Part shown: positions 51,849-62,020 of the stretch, in pieces
How the letters are laid out: each line of letters begins with the position of its first letter
How positions within the stretch are numbered: the stretch's first letter is position 1
Source of the DNA: Xanthobacteraceae bacterium
GTDB taxonomy: Bacteria > Pseudomonadota > Alphaproteobacteria > Rhizobiales > Xanthobacteraceae
Length of the DNA stretch: 64,000 bases
Direction: 5' to 3'
Assembly: GCA_019750915.1 (NCBI GenBank)
Contig: JAIENY010000007.1
Span: 1-64,000, forward strand
Translations under genes and position numbers: made by a program
The notes under the pieces: generated by a model
What the model was told of the DNA's origin: nothing
What the model saw: only the letters and a program-made list of their open reading frames with translations
Database searches by the model: none

Positions 51849-53054
51849 TTAGTTGCTCCCGACGGCATCGCCCGATTCGACCCATGGCAGGCGAATGGTC
51901 GCAGCCGCCGTCGCGGCGATGCCTTCCTGCCGTCCGGTGAATCCGAGACGCTCGCTTGTTGTTGCTTTCACCGCGATGCGCGAGATCGGCAGGCCGGTGA
52001 TTTCGGCGATTCGTGCGCGCATGGCATCGCGCAATGGACCGACTTTCGGCGCTTCGCAGATCATCGTCACTTCAAGATTGGCGATACGGCCGCCGCGCTT
52101 CTTCACGAGTTCGACCGCGTGGGCGAGGAACTGATCGGACGCAGCACCTTTCCATTTCGGATCGCTCGGCGGGAAGTGTGAACCAATGTCCCCGTCAGCC
52201 AGAGCACCCAAGATCGCATCGACAATGGCATGTAGTCCGACGTCACCGTCCGAATGCGCCAGAAAGCCACGGCTGAACGGCACCCGAAGTCCGCACAGCA
52301 TGAGGTGGTCGCCGTCACCGAAGGCGTGGACGTCGTATCCAGTGCCCATGCGGATATCACCGAGCGTGGCAGCAAGCCTGCTTTCTTCACGAGCAAAATC
52401 TTCGGGAGTCGTCAGCTTCATATTTGCAGCATCGCCTTGAAAGGTTGCAACCGTCAATCCCGCCCATTCTGCGAGAGCGGAGTCGTCAGTAAAATCATCG
52501 CGGCCTTCGCGTGCTGCGCGCCGGTGCGCGTTCAGAATTGCATCGAAAGCAAAAGCCTGTGGTGTTTGCGCGATCCGCAAATGCGCGCGGCTAGGGGTGG
52601 CCTCCACCATCTCGCTCTCGCCCACGAGCTTAACTGTGTCGTTGACGGGAATCACCGGAATCGCCGCGCCCGTTGTCAGCGCCGCTTCGATCGCGCGGGA
52701 GATCACGGCGGGGGTGACAAAGGCGCGAGCTGCATCATGGATGAGAACCACGTCCGGAGGATCCGCCGCCAGGGCTTCGAGACCGGCGCGGACCGATGCC
52801 TGGCGGGTCGCGCCTCCGTTCACAGGTGCACAATAGGTAAGGCCCATGGTTGCCTGATCGAAAATCTCTGCATCGTCCGGGTTGCGCACCGGCTGAACTG
52901 CTGCAATGTCCGAGTGGGTGCAAAAGGGAATCATGGCGCGGGCCAGAACGGTCTGTCCACCCAAGGTTCGGTATTGTTTTGGGCCCCCGGCTCCTGCGCG
53001 TAGGCCGCGGCCCGCGGCTACGATGATGGCGGCGGCGCGTTTTGAGGCTGTCAT
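51849..53054 (-). CDS. ispDF: bifunctional IspD/IspF of the MEP isoprenoid pathway
   Basis: This 401-residue fusion carries out two steps of isoprenoid precursor synthesis. Residues about 1-225 are IspD ([38 protein letters not shown]), making CDP-methylerythritol; residues about 240-400 are IspF ([56 protein letters not shown]), making the cyclodiphosphate. The zinc ligands DxH (GYDVHAF) and the second His (HSDGDVGLH) are intact. The fusion is typical of alphaproteobacteria. A start at [10 protein letters not shown] was chosen; 60 upstream bases are also open. cinA C-terminal follows. Confidence 0.95.
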   Translation of the reverse strand: MTASKRAAAIIVAAGRGLRAGAGGPKQYRTLGGQTVLARAMIPFCTHSDIAAVQPVRNPDDAEIFDQATMGLTYCAPVNGGATRQASVRAGLEALAADPPDVVLIHDAARAFVTPAVISRAIEAALTTGAAIPVIPVNDTVKLVGESEMVEATPSRAHLRIAQTPQAFAFDAILNAHRRAAREGRDDFTDDSALAEWAGLTVATFQGDAANMKLTTPEDFAREESRLAATLGDIRMGTGYDVHAFGDGDHLMLCGLRVPFSRGFLAHSDGDVGLHAIVDAILGALADGDIGSHFPPSDPKWKGAASDQFLAHAVELVKKRGGRIANLEVTMICEAPKVGPLRDAMRARIAEITGLPISRIAVKATTSERLGFTGRQEGIAATAAATIRLPWVESGDAVGSN

Positions 53055-53264
53055 GGGAATGCTTTGAACGGCGGTTGAAGAACGGGGCCGTCCTTTACCA
53101 CAATGCATTCCCAATCAGCAGAATTCTGTCAGTGTGAGTGATTTCCGGACTATGTTGCGGCGCACTTGCATTCCGGCGGGGGTTGTCTAAACTCTAGGCA
53201 AGATGTATACATGCCCAATAAATGTGCTACGATCCTGCAGCGGCGCGGGGACGTAAAGGCGAAC

Positions 53265-54305
53265 ATGGTGGTTGACGGGTCGTTAAGGGTGACGGGCGAG
53301 CTTCGAATTGGCGATGTCACAATCGCCAACAGGGTGTTCCTCGCACCGATGTCCGGCATCACAGATACCCCATTCCGGCGCCTTACAGAAAGCCTTGGGG
53401 CCGGCCTTGTCGTCTCGGAAATGACCGCCAGCGATGATCTCGTGCGGGGACGAGCGATGTCTGTGTTGCGCTGCGAAGCGACTGGAATAGGTCCCCACGT
53501 TGTCCAGCTTGCGGGCTGCGAGACACATTGGATGGCGGAGGGCGCACGGGTTGCCGAATCCGGCGGTGCCGCCATCATTGATATCAATATGGGGTGTCCG
53601 GCTCGCCATGTCACAGGCGGACAGTCCGGTTCTGCGCTGATGCGCGATCCTGACCACGCGATGCGGCTTATCGATGCGACCGTCTCTGCGGTGCGTGTGC
53701 CGGTGACGCTGAAGATGAGGCTGGGCTGGGATCATCATTCGATCAATGCGCCCGAGCTGGCGCGTCGGGCCGAGAGTGCCGGCGTGCAGATGATCACGGT
53801 ACATGGCCGCACGCGCTGTCAGTTTTACAAGGGCGAAGCGGACTGGAGCGCGGTGCGTGCGGTGCGCGAGGCCATCAAAATTCCACTCGTCGTCAACGGC
53901 GACATTACGTCGTATGACGATGCTGTCGATGCCCTAAGCGAATCCGGCGCCGACGCCGTGATGATCGGACGAGGCGCACAGGGTCAGCCGTGGCTGCCCG
54001 GCCAGATTGCGAGGCAGCTCGAGCAAGACAACGTGGCCGAGCCGACGCCCGCCATCTCGGTTCAGTTCGATTATCTCTCGGCTCTCTACGAGGACATCCT
54101 GCAGCATTACGGCGTGCGTATCGGCTTGCGTCATGCGCGCAAGCATCTTGGCTGGGGCCTTGATGTCGCCGCCGCGACGGCCGGCGTCCCGACCGATACC
54201 CTCAAGCACTGGCGGCGGAAAATACTCGTCAGCGAACAGCCGGCCGAAGTGCGAGATTACCTGGACGAGGCTTTCACACAATTTGAATGGAGTGCAGCGG
54301 CGTGA
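53265..54305 (+). CDS. dusB: tRNA-dihydrouridine synthase (NifR3/DusB)
   Basis: This 346-residue flavoenzyme reduces uridines in the tRNA D-loop. The FMN-binding start [17 protein letters not shown], the catalytic-Cys segment [31 protein letters not shown]-type TIM-barrel strand and [14 protein letters not shown] are all present, with the DusB ending [10 protein letters not shown]. Starts at 53166 and 53211 in the same frame are possible, but AAAGG precedes 53265 and the length then matches the family. It heads the dusB-ntrB-ntrC cluster, the classical nifR3-ntrBC arrangement, and overlaps ntrB by GTGA. Confidence 0.94.
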   Translation: MVVDGSLRVTGELRIGDVTIANRVFLAPMSGITDTPFRRLTESLGAGLVVSEMTASDDLVRGRAMSVLRCEATGIGPHVVQLAGCETHWMAEGARVAESGGAAIIDINMGCPARHVTGGQSGSALMRDPDHAMRLIDATVSAVRVPVTLKMRLGWDHHSINAPELARRAESAGVQMITVHGRTRCQFYKGEADWSAVRAVREAIKIPLVVNGDITSYDDAVDALSESGADAVMIGRGAQGQPWLPGQIARQLEQDNVAEPTPAISVQFDYLSALYEDILQHYGVRIGLRHARKHLGWGLDVAAATAGVPTDTLKHWRRKILVSEQPAEVRDYLDEAFTQFEWSAAA

Positions 54306-55462
54306 GCATAATCGCCCAGCAACGTTCGCAGGTTGAAAGTCTCAGTGAGGCGATGCTCAATGCTCTGCCCAATCCGGTCATACTGATCGGGCAGGAGGGC
54401 AAAGTCGTCGATGCCAATATCGCTGCAGAATCGTTTTTCGAAGCGTCGCTTCAGCACCTGAAGCGGATGTCGTTCAAGGACCTCGTACCGTTTGGCAGCC
54501 CATTGCTCGAATTGATCGAGCAGGTGAAAGCCTCGGGCAGCGCCGTCAATGAATACAAGGTCGATCTTTCGACGCCGCGGATCGGTGTCGATCGCCAGGT
54601 CGATATCCACGTCGCGCCGCTCCCGGAGCGCCCGGGCCACATCATGGTGATGCTGCAGGGCCGCTCCATCGCCGACAAGATGGACCGTCAGTTGACGCAT
54701 CGCAGTGCCGCGCGATCAGTGACCGCTTTGGCAGCGATGCTGGCACACGAGATCAAGAATCCACTCTCGGGCATCCGCGGCGCAGCGCAATTGCTGGAGC
54801 AGGCGGCGCCGCCCGAAGATCGCACGTTGACGCGGCTGATTTGCGACGAGGCCGACCGTATCGTGACACTGGTCGATCGCATGGAAGTGTTCGGCGACGA
54901 GCGGCCAGTGGCACGCGGCGCTGTGAACATCCATTCTGTGCTGGATCACGTCCGCCGGCTGGCTCAGTCGGGATTTGCGCGAAACATCAAATTTATCGAG
55001 GACTACGATCCGTCGCTGCCGCCCGTGCTGGCTAACCAGGATCAGCTGATCCAGGTGTTCCTGAACCTCGTCAAGAACGCGGCTGAAGCCGTTGTGGATG
55101 TTGAAGAACCGGAAATCTCACTGACCACGGCGTTTCGCCCCGGTGTCCGCCTGTCCGTTCCTGGAAAGGCCGCGCGCGTTTCGCTGCCGCTGGAGTTTTG
55201 CGTCAAGGACAACGGTCCGGGCGTACCGGAAGATCTGCTGCCGAACCTGTTCGATCCGTTCGTGACCACAAAGCCGACGGGTAGCGGGCTCGGCCTTGCT
55301 CTGGTTGCCAAGATCGTCGGCGACCACGGCGGCATCATCGAATGTGAATCACAACCACGCAAAACAGTCTTTCGCGTGCTGTTGCCGATGTTTCATCCAA
55401 CAAAGAACCAGACCGAAGAGGCCGAGTCGGGAACGGCCTCTCAGCGTGACGGCGCGAAATGA
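54302..55462 (+). CDS. ntrB: nitrogen regulation sensor kinase NtrB (GlnL)
   Basis: This 386-residue cytosolic histidine kinase/phosphatase responds to PII protein and controls NtrC. A PAS domain covers about 15-125 ([20 protein letters not shown]), the phospho-acceptor is His149 in [20 protein letters not shown], and the ATPase domain has [31 protein letters not shown] and [12 protein letters not shown] at 54302 was chosen because it overlaps the dusB stop and has GGAG nine bases upstream; an ATG at 54287 is the alternative. ntrC follows after 12 bases. Confidence 0.94.
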   Translation: MSIIAQQRSQVESLSEAMLNALPNPVILIGQEGKVVDANIAAESFFEASLQHLKRMSFKDLVPFGSPLLELIEQVKASGSAVNEYKVDLSTPRIGVDRQVDIHVAPLPERPGHIMVMLQGRSIADKMDRQLTHRSAARSVTALAAMLAHEIKNPLSGIRGAAQLLEQAAPPEDRTLTRLICDEADRIVTLVDRMEVFGDERPVARGAVNIHSVLDHVRRLAQSGFARNIKFIEDYDPSLPPVLANQDQLIQVFLNLVKNAAEAVVDVEEPEISLTTAFRPGVRLSVPGKAARVSLPLEFCVKDNGPGVPEDLLPNLFDPFVTTKPTGSGLGLALVAKIVGDHGGIIECESQPRKTVFRVLLPMFHPTKNQTEEAESGTASQRDGAK

Positions 55463-55474
55463 GGACTAAAAAGA

Positions 55475-56920
55475 ATGCCCGCAGGTAGCATACTCGTTGC
55501 AGACGATGACACCGCAATACGGACGGTGCTCAACCAGGCACTGTCTCGCGCTGGTTACGAAGTCAGGCTGACTGGAAATGCCTCAACGCTTTGGCGGTGG
55601 GTAAGCCAGGGGGAGGGAGATCTCGTTATCACCGACGTTGTGATGCCTGACGAGAATGCTTTCGACCTGCTGCCGCGAATCAAGAAGATGCGGCCTAATT
55701 TGCCGGTGATCGTCATGAGCGCGCAGAACACGTTCATGACGGCGATCCGCGCGTCCGAGCGCGGTGCCTACGAATATCTGCCAAAGCCATTCGATCTCAA
55801 GGAACTGATCGCGATTGTCGGCCGTGCGCTGGCGGAGCCGAAAGAACGCCCGATCGGGGTGAAAGACGATAGTGAATTCGAATCCATTCCGCTCGTCGGA
55901 CGATCGGCGGCGATGCAGGAGATCTACCGGGTGCTCGCACGCCTGATGCAGACCGATCTCACGGTCATGATCACCGGCGAATCCGGCACCGGCAAGGAGC
56001 TCGTGGCGCGCGCGTTGCACGACTACGGCAAACGACGGAATGGTCCGTTCGTCGCTATCAATATGGCGGCTATTCCACGCGACCTGATCGAGTCCGAGTT
56101 GTTCGGCCACGAACGTGGAGCTTTTACCGGCGCCAATAACAGGGCGACGGGACGATTTGAACAGGCCGAGGGCGGCACGCTGTTCCTCGACGAAATCGGC
56201 GACATGCCGATGGAGGCGCAGACGCGGTTGCTTCGCGTTCTCCAGCAGGGCGAGTACACGACCGTCGGCGGGCGCACTCCGATCAAGACTGACGTTCGCA
56301 TCGTCGCGGCATCGAACAAGGACCTGCGCATCCTGATCCAGCAGGGCCTTTTCCGCGAGGATTTGTTCTTCCGTCTCAACGTCGTACCGCTCCGCTTGCC
56401 GCCGCTGCGCGAACGTATCGAAGACTTGCCAGATCTGGTTCGCCACTTCTTCGCGCTCGCCGAAAAGGACGGATTGCCTGCCAAGAAGCTGGATATGCAG
56501 GCGCTTGAGCGGATGAAACAGCATCGCTGGCCCGGCAATGTCCGCGAACTTGAAAACCTCGCACGGCGGCTTGCGGCTCTCTATCCGCAGGATGTCATTA
56601 CAGCATCCGTTATCGAGGGTGAACTGGCGCCGCCGACGTCGGTCTCGAACGGTGCCGGCGCGCCGCAGACCGTGGATAATCTGGGCGGAGCGGTGGAAAT
56701 GTATCTGGCCTCGCACTTTGCAGGATTTCCGAACGGAATGCCGCCGCCAGGTCTCTATCATCGCGTTTTGCGCGAGCTGGAGGTGCCACTGTTGACGGCG
56801 GCTCTGACGGCGACCCGTGGTAACCAGATCCGGGCCGCCGATCTGCTCGGCCTGAACCGGAATACGCTCCGCAAGAAAATCCGCGATCTGGACATTCAGG
56901 TTTACCGGAGCGGCGGGTAG
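55475..56920 (+). CDS. ntrC: nitrogen regulation response regulator NtrC
   Basis: This 481-residue sigma-54 activator has a receiver domain with phospho-acceptor Asp54 ([11 protein letters not shown]), an AAA+ domain with Walker A GESGTGKE at 168-175, an intact sigma-54-contact loop GAFTGA at 215-220, Walker [13 protein letters not shown] and the R-finger region, and a Fis-type helix-turn-helix at the end ([20 protein letters not shown]). Under nitrogen limitation phosphorylated NtrC drives genes for ammonium and amino-acid uptake. It is the last gene before a 168-bp gap with a strong hairpin, then ntrY. Confidence 0.96.
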   Translation: MPAGSILVADDDTAIRTVLNQALSRAGYEVRLTGNASTLWRWVSQGEGDLVITDVVMPDENAFDLLPRIKKMRPNLPVIVMSAQNTFMTAIRASERGAYEYLPKPFDLKELIAIVGRALAEPKERPIGVKDDSEFESIPLVGRSAAMQEIYRVLARLMQTDLTVMITGESGTGKELVARALHDYGKRRNGPFVAINMAAIPRDLIESELFGHERGAFTGANNRATGRFEQAEGGTLFLDEIGDMPMEAQTRLLRVLQQGEYTTVGGRTPIKTDVRIVAASNKDLRILIQQGLFREDLFFRLNVVPLRLPPLRERIEDLPDLVRHFFALAEKDGLPAKKLDMQALERMKQHRWPGNVRELENLARRLAALYPQDVITASVIEGELAPPTSVSNGAGAPQTVDNLGGAVEMYLASHFAGFPNGMPPPGLYHRVLRELEVPLLTAALTATRGNQIRAADLLGLNRNTLRKKIRDLDIQVYRSGG

Positions 56921-56937
56921 GCCTGTTTCCAAACGAC

Positions 56938-56988
56938 CGCCCGGCAGTCCGCGAGATAGTTTCGAAAACTACGTGGACTGCTGTCGGG
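56938..56988 (+). promoter_or_regulatory. long three-segment hairpin between ntrC and ntrY
   Basis: Three helices stack: GCCCG/CGGGC, CAGTCC/GGACTG and TAGTTT/AAACTA, separated by small internal loops and closed by a three-base loop. It begins 18 bases after the ntrC stop and has no T-run, so it is not a classical terminator. It could be a processing signal, a weak terminator or a protein-binding element separating ntrBC from ntrYX expression. Confidence 0.45.
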
Positions 56989-57088
56989 CCGCCTAGGAAT
57001 TGTCGCAATTCGGCAACAATGTGGTATGTATGCATCAGTGATGCGGTTCTGCCGCATTTACTGTCACCATCCCCATTCATTCCTGAGC

Positions 57089-59371
57089 ATGATCGCAGCA
57101 GAAACCTCGGCATCGATCGAATCTGGTTTTGCTGAACGGCGCGGCGCGCTGCGTCGGTGGATCGTTCCGTTTGCAGTCGCGATCGCCCTGATCTCGGCCT
57201 TCCTGACGTTTGTGGTGCTTACCGGCCTGACGCCGATCGTTCCCACCCACAAGGTCGTCATTACCTTTCTGCTGATCAATGCTGCGACCATTCTGTTGCT
57301 GATTTTGATCATCGGCCGGGAAATCTGGCTCGTCGTGCAGGCCCGTAGGCGCGGGCGAGCGGCCGCCCGGCTTCACGTCCAGATTGTGGCGTTGTTTTCG
57401 ATCATCGCGGTCATTCCGGCCGTATTGGTGTCGATTGTCGCCAACGTCACGATCGACCGCGGTCTGGATCGCCTGTTTTCCGGACCGACCAAGGCCGTGA
57501 TCCAGAACTCGCTGACGATCGCCAACGCCTATCTCTACGAGCATGCCCAGCTTATCCGCGGCGACATCATCGGCATGGCGAATGATATTGCGCTGGCCCG
57601 GCCGCTTTGGGATCAGGATCGCCAGAGCTTTCGCGAATTACTGACCCAGAGCGCCCGGTCACGAAACCTGCCCGGCGCGATGATCATCGACAAAGACCGT
57701 AACATTCTGGAAACGGCCGCGACCGGCATCCGCCAGGACTTCACGACGCCCGCGCCAGAGTTTCTAAACAACGTCAACGAGAGCGACCCCCAGATCGGCG
57801 TTTTCATCGAGCAAAACTATGTTGCGGCGGTGATCCGGCTCCGCGGATTTCAGAATACGTTTCTCTACGTCGCTCGCTTGCTGGATCCGCGGGTTGTTGC
57901 CCAACTTCGGCAGACGCAAGCCAGCGTCGCAGAATACGCCGAACTGGAATCCCGCAAGCTCGGCATTCAGGTGGCGTTCGCGCTGATGTTTGCCGTCATC
58001 GCCTTGACCATCCTGATGTCAGCCGTGTTGATCGGTTTGAATTTCTCGAACCGCCTCGTCGCACCCATCCGACGCCTGATGAGCGCCGCGAATGTGGTCT
58101 CGACCGGCGACCTCCATGTGCAGGTGCCTGTCCATAGGTCGGAGGGCGACCTTGCGACGCTGGGTGAGACCTTCAACAAGATGACGCAGGAATTGCGCAC
58201 CCAGCGTGACGAGCTCGTGAGCGCGAGTGACGTGATCGACAGCCGCCGTCGTTTCATCGAGGCTGTATTGTCGTCGGCGAGCGCTGGCATCATCGGTGTC
58301 GATGGAAAGGACACCATCGGTATTCTCAATCGCTCGGCGGAGAAACTGATCGGGCTTGTCGAGTCCGAGGTTCTTGGAAAGCCGCTCTCCGAAATCGTTC
58401 CGGAGCTGAATGAGTTGATGATCACGGCGAAAGCCGGATCGCAGCGGCTGCTGCAGGGGCAAATCGAAATTCATCGCGCCGGTTTGGACAAAACACTTTC
58501 CGTGCGGGTCAGCGCCGAGCAATCAGGACAATCGCAAGACAGCTATATCATCACGCTGGACGATATCACCGAGCTTGTCTCCGCCCAGCGGACCTCTGCC
58601 TGGGCGGATGTAGCACGGCGTATCGCGCACGAGATCAAAAATCCTCTAACGCCGATCCAGTTGTCGGCCGAGCGTATCCGCCGCAAGTTCGGTAAAATCA
58701 TCGTCGAAGATCGTGCGATATTCGACCAGTGCACCGACACCATCGTGCGGCAGGTCGACGACATCCGCCGGATGGTGGATGAATTCTCGAAATTCGCACG
58801 CATGCCGAAACCGGTCATCGAAGGCGAGGACGTCGCTGACACTGTGCGGCAGGCCGTGTTCTTGATGCGTGTCGGACATCCCGATATCGACATCGAGGCG
58901 GACATCAAGAAAGATCCGATGCCGGCCAAGTTCGACCGACGGCTGATTTCACAGGCCCTGACGAACATCATCAAAAACGCGACGGAAGCGATCGGAGCTG
59001 TCCCGGCGGCAGAACTCGCAAAAGGCCGCATTACGGTCACCGCCTTTCAGGACAACGAGGACATCATTATCGATGTTGTCGACAATGGCGTAGGACTGCC
59101 GAAGGAAAGCCGGGCAAGATTGCTCGAGCCTTATGTCACGACCCGTGAGAAGGGGACCGGTCTCGGTCTGGCGATTGTCGGGCGCGTTCTCGAAGATCAC
59201 GGAGGCCGAATTGAACTTAACGACGCTTCGAACATCAATCCGGATGCGACACGTGGCGCCTGGGTTCGATTGAAATTTGCAGTTGCCGGCCGTCCTGCGG
59301 ACGCCGACGTCACACCACAAAAAGAAACCTCTCAGAATATAGAAACAGCGGAAGCAACCCATGGCGAATGA
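57089..59371 (+). CDS. ntrY: membrane sensor kinase NtrY
   Basis: This 760-residue histidine kinase has four N-terminal hydrophobic segments (two near 25-85, two flanking a periplasmic sensor region) and a fourth helix near 300-325, then HAMP (NRLVAPIRRLMSAANVVSTG), PAS (about 390-495) and kinase domains. The phospho-acceptor His is in [20 protein letters not shown], and the ATPase motifs are IKNATEAIG, DNGVGLPKESRARLLEPYVT and GTGLGLAIV. The start is uncertain (in-frame ATGs at 57026 and 57041). NtrY/NtrX controls nitrogen, respiratory and envelope functions in alphaproteobacteria. Its last 11 bases overlap ntrX. Confidence 0.93.
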   Translation: MIAAETSASIESGFAERRGALRRWIVPFAVAIALISAFLTFVVLTGLTPIVPTHKVVITFLLINAATILLLILIIGREIWLVVQARRRGRAAARLHVQIVALFSIIAVIPAVLVSIVANVTIDRGLDRLFSGPTKAVIQNSLTIANAYLYEHAQLIRGDIIGMANDIALARPLWDQDRQSFRELLTQSARSRNLPGAMIIDKDRNILETAATGIRQDFTTPAPEFLNNVNESDPQIGVFIEQNYVAAVIRLRGFQNTFLYVARLLDPRVVAQLRQTQASVAEYAELESRKLGIQVAFALMFAVIALTILMSAVLIGLNFSNRLVAPIRRLMSAANVVSTGDLHVQVPVHRSEGDLATLGETFNKMTQELRTQRDELVSASDVIDSRRRFIEAVLSSASAGIIGVDGKDTIGILNRSAEKLIGLVESEVLGKPLSEIVPELNELMITAKAGSQRLLQGQIEIHRAGLDKTLSVRVSAEQSGQSQDSYIITLDDITELVSAQRTSAWADVARRIAHEIKNPLTPIQLSAERIRRKFGKIIVEDRAIFDQCTDTIVRQVDDIRRMVDEFSKFARMPKPVIEGEDVADTVRQAVFLMRVGHPDIDIEADIKKDPMPAKFDRRLISQALTNIIKNATEAIGAVPAAELAKGRITVTAFQDNEDIIIDVVDNGVGLPKESRARLLEPYVTTREKGTGLGLAIVGRVLEDHGGRIELNDASNINPDATRGAWVRLKFAVAGRPADADVTPQKETSQNIETAEATHGE

Positions 59372-60731
59372 TATTCTGATTGTCGACGACGAAGCGGACA
59401 TCCGCGACCTTGTCGCCGGTATTCTGGATGACGAGGGGTACAAGACACGGACGGCTCGCGATAGCGACACGGCGCTTGCCGAAATCACGGCACGACGGCC
59501 GAACCTGATCTTTCTCGATATCTGGATGCAGGGCAGCAAGCTCGACGGCCTTCAGCTTCTCGAACAGATCAAGAAGGACCATCCCGACGTCCCGATCGTG
59601 ATGATCTCGGGCCACGGCAACATCGAGACAGCCGTTGCAGCAATCAAGCGCGGCGCTTACGATTTCATCGAAAAGCCATTCAAGGCCGACCGTCTCGTGC
59701 TGGTGGCGACGCGGGCGCTCGAGACATCCCGGTTGAAACGCGAGGTGCGCGAACTCAAGCAGCTGGCACCGTCATCGGGCTCGCTCATCGGCAAGTCACC
59801 GTGCATGAACCAGTTGCGGCAAACGATCGACCGTGCCGGAAAGGCCAATAGCCGCATCATGATCGTGGGCCCATCGGGGGCGGGCAAGGAGATGGTCGCG
59901 CGCACGCTGCACAACCTTTCTACGCGGGCCGGCGGTCCGTTTATCGTGATCAATGCTGCGGCAATCACGCCTGAACGAATGGAAGTCGAGCTATTCGGGG
60001 TCGAGATGCTCGATGGCGAGAGTGGGCGTAAGGCAGGCGCTCTTGAAGAAGCGCATGGCGGCACATTGTTCCTCGATGAGATCGCGGACATGCCGCGCGA
60101 GACGCAGAACAAGATATTGCGCGTTCTGGTCGATCAGACGTTCCAGCGTGTCGGGGGCACCACGAGAGTGAGTGTCGACGTTCGCATTATCTCATCCACC
60201 TCGCGCAATCTCGAGGCGGAAATCGCGGAGGGACGCTTCCGTGAAGATCTGTATCATCGGCTCTCCGTGGTCCCGATCCGGGTGCCCCCGCTATCTGAGC
60301 GGCGGGAGGACATTCCCGAACTGGTCGACTACTTCATGGAGCAGATTTCGGGTTCGACGGGGCTGCCAAGACGCCAGATCGGTGAAGACGCCATGGCCGT
60401 GCTGCAATCGCATGTCTGGCCCGGCAACGTTCGCCAGCTTCGTAACAATGTCGAACGCGTGATGATCCTTGCTGGAGGCGATCCTGAAGCGGCGATCACA
60501 GCAGACATGCTGCCTCAGGACGTCGGCTCGATGATTCCGACCATGCCGACAGGCGTGAACGGCGAACACATCATGGGGCTGCCGTTGCGTGAAGCGCGTG
60601 AGGTGTTCGAGCGCGATTATCTGATTGCACAAATCAGCCGTTTCTCCGGCAACATCTCGCGGACGGCGGAATTTGTGGGCATGGAGCGCTCGGCGCTGCA
60701 TCGCAAGCTAAAAGCGCTGGGCGTCGGCTGA
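59361..60731 (+). CDS. ntrX: response regulator NtrX, lacking the GAFTGA loop
   Basis: This 456-residue regulator has a receiver domain with Asp53 (LIFLDIWMQGSKLDG), an AAA+ domain with Walker A GPSGAGKE at 170-177 and Walker [13 protein letters not shown], and a Fis-type helix-turn-helix (GNISRTAEFVGMERSALHRK). Where NtrC has GAFTGA it has MLDGESGRKAGALEEAHGG, so it should not activate sigma-54 polymerase in the usual way; alphaproteobacterial NtrX proteins are known to act as repressors or activators of sigma-70 genes. GGAAG lies upstream in ntrY, and the overlap implies coupling with its kinase. Confidence 0.94.
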   Translation: MANDILIVDDEADIRDLVAGILDDEGYKTRTARDSDTALAEITARRPNLIFLDIWMQGSKLDGLQLLEQIKKDHPDVPIVMISGHGNIETAVAAIKRGAYDFIEKPFKADRLVLVATRALETSRLKREVRELKQLAPSSGSLIGKSPCMNQLRQTIDRAGKANSRIMIVGPSGAGKEMVARTLHNLSTRAGGPFIVINAAAITPERMEVELFGVEMLDGESGRKAGALEEAHGGTLFLDEIADMPRETQNKILRVLVDQTFQRVGGTTRVSVDVRIISSTSRNLEAEIAEGRFREDLYHRLSVVPIRVPPLSERREDIPELVDYFMEQISGSTGLPRRQIGEDAMAVLQSHVWPGNVRQLRNNVERVMILAGGDPEAAITADMLPQDVGSMIPTMPTGVNGEHIMGLPLREAREVFERDYLIAQISRFSGNISRTAEFVGMERSALHRKLKALGVG

Positions 60732-60737
60732 TCGATC

Positions 60738-61595
60738 ATGTCCCGTATTGCTTATGTGAACGGCCGCTATCGCGATCTGCACGACGCATCGGTCAATATC
60801 GAGGATCGCGGATATCAATTCGCAGATGGTGTTTACGAAGTCTGTGAGGTGCGGCATGGCAAGATCGTCGACATGCCGCGCCATATGGTCCGGCTTGACC
60901 GATCGCTGCGCGAACTGCGCATCGGCAAGCCGATGTCGGACCCCGCTCTGCAGTTCGTGATCCACGAAGTTGTCCGCCGTAACCGCGTGACATACGGCAT
61001 GGTGTATCTGCAGATCACGCGCGGCGTCGCGCATCGGGAGCATGCATTCCCGCCGAACACAGTCCGGCCGAGCGTTGTCGTGACCGCGAAGAACCTGAAT
61101 TTGGAGAAGAGCGAGAAAAGCGCGGCGCATGGCATTGCCGTGATCACCCTGCCTGAAAATCGCTGGCCGCGCGTTGACATCAAATCCGTCTCGCTGCTTC
61201 CGAATGTTCTGGCCAAACAGCAGGCCAAGGAGCAGGGCGCTTACGAGGCATGGTTCGTGGATTCGGCCGGCTACGTGACCGAAGGGTCATCCAGCAACGC
61301 CTGGATCGTGACGAAGGACGGCAAAGTCGTCACGCGGTCGGCCGCGGTCGGGATCTTACCGGGCATTACCCGCGCGGTTTTGATCGAGGCGCTTGCGGCT
61401 CTGCAGTTGCGGCTTGAGGAGCGGCCCTTTACGACGGAGGAGGCCAACGATGCATCCGAGGCATTTATCTCGGCCTCGACCCAGCTCGTGATGCCCGTTG
61501 TCAAAATCGACGGGAAGGCGATCGGAAATGGGCTGCCGGGACCTATCACACTGAAATTGCGGACTCATTTTCACGAATTTTCGACATTTTCATAA
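60738..61595 (+). CDS. dat: D-amino-acid aminotransferase (class IV PLP)
   Basis: This 285-residue class IV aminotransferase shares the D-alanine aminotransferase pattern: SRIAYVNGRYRDLHDASVNI, EDRGYQFADGVYEV with the substrate-binding FADGVYE, the cofactor lysine Lys149 in RVDIKSVSLLPNVLAK, and GYVTEGSSSNAWIV contacting the PLP phosphate. It interconverts D-alanine and D-glutamate for cell-wall peptides, though branched-chain or other activity is possible in this fold. It begins 6 bases after ntrX, suggesting cotranscription with the nitrogen regulators, and precedes hfq by 165 bp. Confidence 0.88.
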   Translation: MSRIAYVNGRYRDLHDASVNIEDRGYQFADGVYEVCEVRHGKIVDMPRHMVRLDRSLRELRIGKPMSDPALQFVIHEVVRRNRVTYGMVYLQITRGVAHREHAFPPNTVRPSVVVTAKNLNLEKSEKSAAHGIAVITLPENRWPRVDIKSVSLLPNVLAKQQAKEQGAYEAWFVDSAGYVTEGSSSNAWIVTKDGKVVTRSAAVGILPGITRAVLIEALAALQLRLEERPFTTEEANDASEAFISASTQLVMPVVKIDGKAIGNGLPGPITLKLRTHFHEFSTFS

Positions 61596-61760
61596 GAATT
61601 TCCAGGTTTTGCGGGCCAAAACCGCGAACCGGCCTTGCCTATCGGGAATCTCTGCCGTCTAATTGCAGTGCAACACCCCAAGGGGGACTTGGGTTGGGGC
61701 AACCGGCCGCCACCAGGCGGGCGGATAAAACAAAAAACAACGACTGCGGAAAAAATAACA

Positions 61761-62003
61761 ATGGCGGCCGACCGCGCACAAAATCTGCAAGACACATTTC
61801 TCAATCACGTCCGTAAGGCTAAAATCCCGCTGACAATCTTTCTGGTCAATGGCGTGAAGCTTCAGGGCATTGTTACCTGGTTCGACAATTTTTGCCTTCT
61901 GCTTCGCCGCGATGGACATTTGCAGCTTGTTTACAAGCACGCGATTTCGACCATCATGCCGGGGGCACCGATCCAGTTGTTCGAGGGCGGCGAAGACGCC
62001 TAG
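61761..62003 (+). CDS. hfq: RNA chaperone Hfq
   Basis: This 80-residue Sm-like protein forms hexamers that pair small RNAs with mRNAs. The Sm1 region ([20 protein letters not shown], then [18 protein letters not shown]) and Sm2 region ([20 protein letters not shown]) are complete, and the short tail ([11 protein letters not shown]) is typical of alphaproteobacteria. The ATG at 61761 matches the family start, and the upstream in-frame codons are not conserved. In Rhizobium and Azorhizobium Hfq (NrfA) supports NifA translation, which fits its place by the ntr genes. Confidence 0.97.
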   Translation: MAADRAQNLQDTFLNHVRKAKIPLTIFLVNGVKLQGIVTWFDNFCLLLRRDGHLQLVYKHAISTIMPGAPIQLFEGGEDA

Positions 62004-62020
62004 GCACGAGGTAAGACTGA

